Source of the DNA: Thermoprotei archaeon
Lineage (GTDB): Archaea; Thermoproteota; Thermoprotei; QMSL01; B3-G16
DNA: 6,772 nt
Direction: 5' to 3'
Assembly: GCA_003649665.1 (NCBI GenBank)
Contig: QMSL01000073.1
Coordinates: 1 to 6,772, forward strand
Of the stretch, positions 5,037-6,772 are shown one piece after another (positions within the stretch are counted from its first letter, which is position 1; each line of letters starts with the position of its first letter). Position numbers and translations under genes: made by a program. The notes under the pieces were generated by a model that saw nothing but the letters and a program-made list of their open reading frames with translations, did not search any database and had not been told where the DNA came from.

Positions 5037-6494
5037 TTGCTCTTCAAGATAAGAGGCATATACGCAACAGCACTTACAGCGGCATTAATGGACGAAGAGC
5101 TAAGGCCTACACAGGCATCGGAGATAATACGATTGAGGTTTAATCTGCCTAGTGAATATGCTCCTCATGATGTAATGATAATCGATAATAACGATCAACA
5201 AGGTGTGAGAATTCGTGGTAAGAAGGAAGCTGTAGAGAAGGTACTAAGGAAGATTAGAGAGAAGTTCCCATACGCCATTATATGGCGTTGTTTCCCCCTC
5301 CTTAACTCAATATACATAGGCGTTGTGAAAGAGATTAGAGGAGATTGCGAATACCTAATAGACCTAGGAGATTGCGAGGGAATACTTAGGACAACAAAAC
5401 CGCTTAACGAGGGCATGAAAGTCCTAGTTTGTGTAAAGCGTACATACTACGGTAGACCTTGTGAGCTAAGCGAAGAGATAACGTTAGTAGGACGTTATGC
5501 CAGGATCTTCCTTAATGGAAGGCATTCGGTAAGCCCTCATATAAAAGATCCAAATCGTCGTGCTGAACTGTTAGCGCTAGCCTATAGCTTACCTACAGGA
5601 AAGTGGGGAATAAGGTGGAGAAGTAGTGCTGAGCATGGAGATCTTAACGTAATGGCTGAGGAGGTACAGAAGTTGATAGAGGAGGGAAACAGAATATTAA
5701 AGATGAACTTAGACGAGGGACCTAAGCTCCTTAAGGAGGGAGAAGAAATAGCGTATGTCAGATTTACGCTTCCATGTAAGCTAAGAGCGGATGAGATAAG
5801 AAATGAAGTAGTGCCAACAGTGATAGGACATCATTATATAAAATCAAATATAGGAAATATGGAGTTAGTCGACTTCTCAGAATTCCTCATAGATAAGGGC
5901 TTTGATAGATCACGCATATCGAGAACGTTGCATGAGTATATAAGAGGTCTACATAGACCTCAGATAGGTCAGCAGGTAAGGTTTATACATCATACGCTAA
6001 GGAATGAGACAATTCATTTAACTCCTGGCATATTAGTAGAGCATGATAAAGGATTATATGTTGTGAAGAGGGTGTTTAAGACAAGTGGAGTTCATGATGG
6101 ACTTGGAACGAAAAAGAGGCCGGGGGATTATTCATTAACATATCTCATGGAGGGAGCTTGGTGGCTAGTACATGAATATCATAGAGAGGGAGGAGAATAT
6201 ATTGGGATGTATTGTAACGTTAATACCCCAATTGAGATGTGGGATAATAAGGTTTATTATGTGGACTTAGCGGTAGATGTAGTCAAAGATAGGGAAGGTA
6301 ATGTGAAGATAATAGATATGAATGAACTAGAGGAAGCGAGAAATAAGGAAGTAATATCAGAGGAACTATACAATAAGGCAGTAGAAATGGCAAACTTCAT
6401 CTCGGAATCCCTAAAGGAAGTAAATAGCGCTAGAGAGCTAGCGGAAAGGCTTTCAGATAAGTGTGAAGACATAATGTTAACATGCGAAATGTAA
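5037..6494 (+). CDS. FAU-1 family RNA-binding, RNase E/G-like protein with C-terminal DUF402
   Basis: A complete 485-residue protein of the archaeal FAU-1 family, usually about 470 residues. It begins with the family hallmark GIYATALTAALMD (7-19). An S1-like beta segment follows at about 93-135 (IGVVKEIRGDCEYLIDLGDCEGIL). The RNase E/G-like core has RYARIFLNGRHSVSPHI (153-169) and GIRWRSSAEHG (191-201). The C-terminal DUF402 domain (about 310-440) holds RPGDYSLTYLMEG, IGMYCNVNTP and VYYVDLAVDVV before an acidic DMNELEEA. The Pyrococcus family member binds AU-rich RNA and RNase activity has been proposed, so a role in RNA processing or decay is likely. The start is TTG, 10 nt after AGGAGG; the first ATG is 17 codons in and would delete the hallmark. 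Within the S1-like part GDCE recurs nine residues apart, backed by a repeat of GGAGATTGCGA in the DNA. Confidence 0.92.
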   Translation: MLFKIRGIYATALTAALMDEELRPTQASEIIRLRFNLPSEYAPHDVMIIDNNDQQGVRIRGKKEAVEKVLRKIREKFPYAIIWRCFPLLNSIYIGVVKEIRGDCEYLIDLGDCEGILRTTKPLNEGMKVLVCVKRTYYGRPCELSEEITLVGRYARIFLNGRHSVSPHIKDPNRRAELLALAYSLPTGKWGIRWRSSAEHGDLNVMAEEVQKLIEEGNRILKMNLDEGPKLLKEGEEIAYVRFTLPCKLRADEIRNEVVPTVIGHHYIKSNIGNMELVDFSEFLIDKGFDRSRISRTLHEYIRGLHRPQIGQQVRFIHHTLRNETIHLTPGILVEHDKGLYVVKRVFKTSGVHDGLGTKKRPGDYSLTYLMEGAWWLVHEYHREGGEYIGMYCNVNTPIEMWDNKVYYVDLAVDVVKDREGNVKIIDMNELEEARNKEVISEELYNKAVEMANFISESLKEVNSARELAERLSDKCEDIMLTCEM

Positions 6495-6502
6495 GGGAAT
6501 AT

Positions 6503-6517
6503 GCTAAAGATTTAAAT
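6503..6517 (+). promoter_or_regulatory. TATA/BRE promoter of the tRNA-Leu gene
   Basis: GCTAAAGA (6503-6510) resembles the archaeal TFB-recognition element and is followed directly by TTTAAAT (6511-6517), a good TATA box. Transcription would start near 6540, about 10 nt before the mature tRNA 5' end at 6550, a usual archaeal tRNA arrangement. It lies 8 bp after the FAU-1 stop, so the tRNA probably has its own promoter. Confidence 0.6.
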
Positions 6518-6549
6518 CTCTCGGGAATATCTAAATAGTATTGATCTGC

Positions 6550-6659
6550 GCGGGGGTGCCCGAGCCAGGTCAAAGGGGCGGGACTGAGAGGGCATATCTA
6601 GCCCCAGAAAGCTCCCGTGGCGTAGGCCTGCGTGGGTTCAAATCCCACCCCCCGCACCA
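6550..6659 (+). tRNA. tRNA-Leu(GAG) with a 22-nt intron in the anticodon loop; CCA encoded
   Basis: The acceptor stem GCGGGGG (6550-6556) pairs with CCCCCGC (6649-6655), followed by A73 and an encoded CCA. The T arm is GTGGG, TTCAAAT, CCCAC; the D stem is CCC/GGG with GG in the loop. The anticodon stem CGGGA (6579-6583) pairs with TCCCG (6613-6617). The loop begins CT then GAG (6586-6588), so it reads CUC and CUU leucine codons. A 14-nt variable region with a GGC/GCC stem (6619-6628) is the class II mark of leucine tRNA. Twenty-two extra bases in the loop show an intron. Removing 6589-6610 gives loop CTGAGGC with the G37 expected in such tRNAs; removing 6590-6611, the canonical 37/38 position, gives A37. 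The mature molecule is 88 nt including CCA. Confidence 0.95.
6589..6610 (+). other. tRNA-Leu intron (22 nt), boundaries uncertain by one base
   Basis: The intron folds into a short stem, GGGC (6590-6593) with GCCC (6601-6604), around the loop ATATCTA. CAG (6605-6607) can pair with CTG of the exon (6584-6586), leaving AGA as a 3-nt bulge at the 5' junction and AAAGC unpaired at the 3' junction. This resembles the bulge-helix-bulge cut by archaeal splicing endonuclease, but with a 3-bp central helix and an enlarged 3' bulge, so it is a relaxed form. Cutting after the second base of the AGA bulge gives these boundaries. Confidence 0.7.
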
Positions 6660-6673
6660 TGATTCTCGTCATT

Positions 6674-6772
6674 TTATAATTCATGTACATTAACGGGATT
6701 AGTCCATGCGAACATCCCCTTACGATCCATTATTTCAATGCGTATGTAATCGTACTTACTAAAGTCAAATTG
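6674..6772 (-). CDS. C-terminal end of an unidentified protein, possibly a PHP-like metallohydrolase (partial)
   Basis: The minus strand is open from the window's right edge to a TAA at 6676-6674, giving the last 32 residues of a gene that starts outside. The ending has YIRIEI followed by a turn and AWTNPV. This resembles the closing strand and 'AWTNPI'-type tail I associate with PHP-domain metallohydrolases of the CehA/McbA kind, but the fragment is too short to be sure. It converges on the tRNA-Leu gene, 14 bp from its CCA end, and its stop lies in an ATTTTAT stretch that may also terminate the tRNA transcript. Confidence 0.55.
   Translation of the reverse strand, partial: QFDFSKYDYIRIEIMDRKGMFAWTNPVNVHEL

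Overview
This window looks like a compact chromosome segment from a thermophilic archaeon, most probably of the Thermoproteota (crenarchaeal) side. The evidence is archaeal-type gene content (a split aconitase-X pair beside a UbiD homologue, UPF0147, UPF0148, FAU-1), start sites preceded by GGTG, TTG start codons, and a tRNA gene with an archaeal-style intron and an encoded CCA. The tRNA stems are almost entirely G:C although the surrounding DNA is A+T-rich, which suggests a hot habitat. No mobile element, CRISPR array or obviously foreign gene is visible.

Left part (1-2187). The 3' end of a UbiD-family decarboxylase gene is followed after 9 bp by the large subunit of an aconitase-X enzyme. 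The matching small subunit lies on the opposite strand, tail to tail, with only 3 bp between stop codons. From the known archaeal mevalonate pathway I infer anhydromevalonate phosphate decarboxylase plus phosphomevalonate dehydratase large and small subunits. Together they would convert mevalonate 5-phosphate through trans-anhydromevalonate 5-phosphate to isopentenyl phosphate for membrane lipids.

Middle (2184-4288). On the minus strand the small subunit is the last gene of a tight three-gene run: an unrecognised 176-residue protein, a SAMHD1-like HD phosphohydrolase, then the dehydratase small subunit. Gaps are 2 bp (14 bp from the preferred HD start) and an ATGA overlap. A 225-bp spacer upstream of this run carries three perfect inverted repeats and is the least explained DNA in the window.

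Right part (4289-6772). A UPF0148 zinc-ribbon protein (minus) diverges from UPF0147 plus FAU-1 (plus), the latter an RNA-binding, RNase E/G-like protein with a DUF402 domain. Next comes an intron-containing tRNA-Leu(GAG) with a good TATA/BRE promoter, and finally the 3' end of a minus-strand gene that runs off the window. The right part is RNA-related and appears unrelated to the isoprenoid genes.

Four minus-strand starts share GGTGTC 5-6 nt upstream. I used this to choose internal starts for three of them. Family names rest on motif recognition by eye; no database search was possible.
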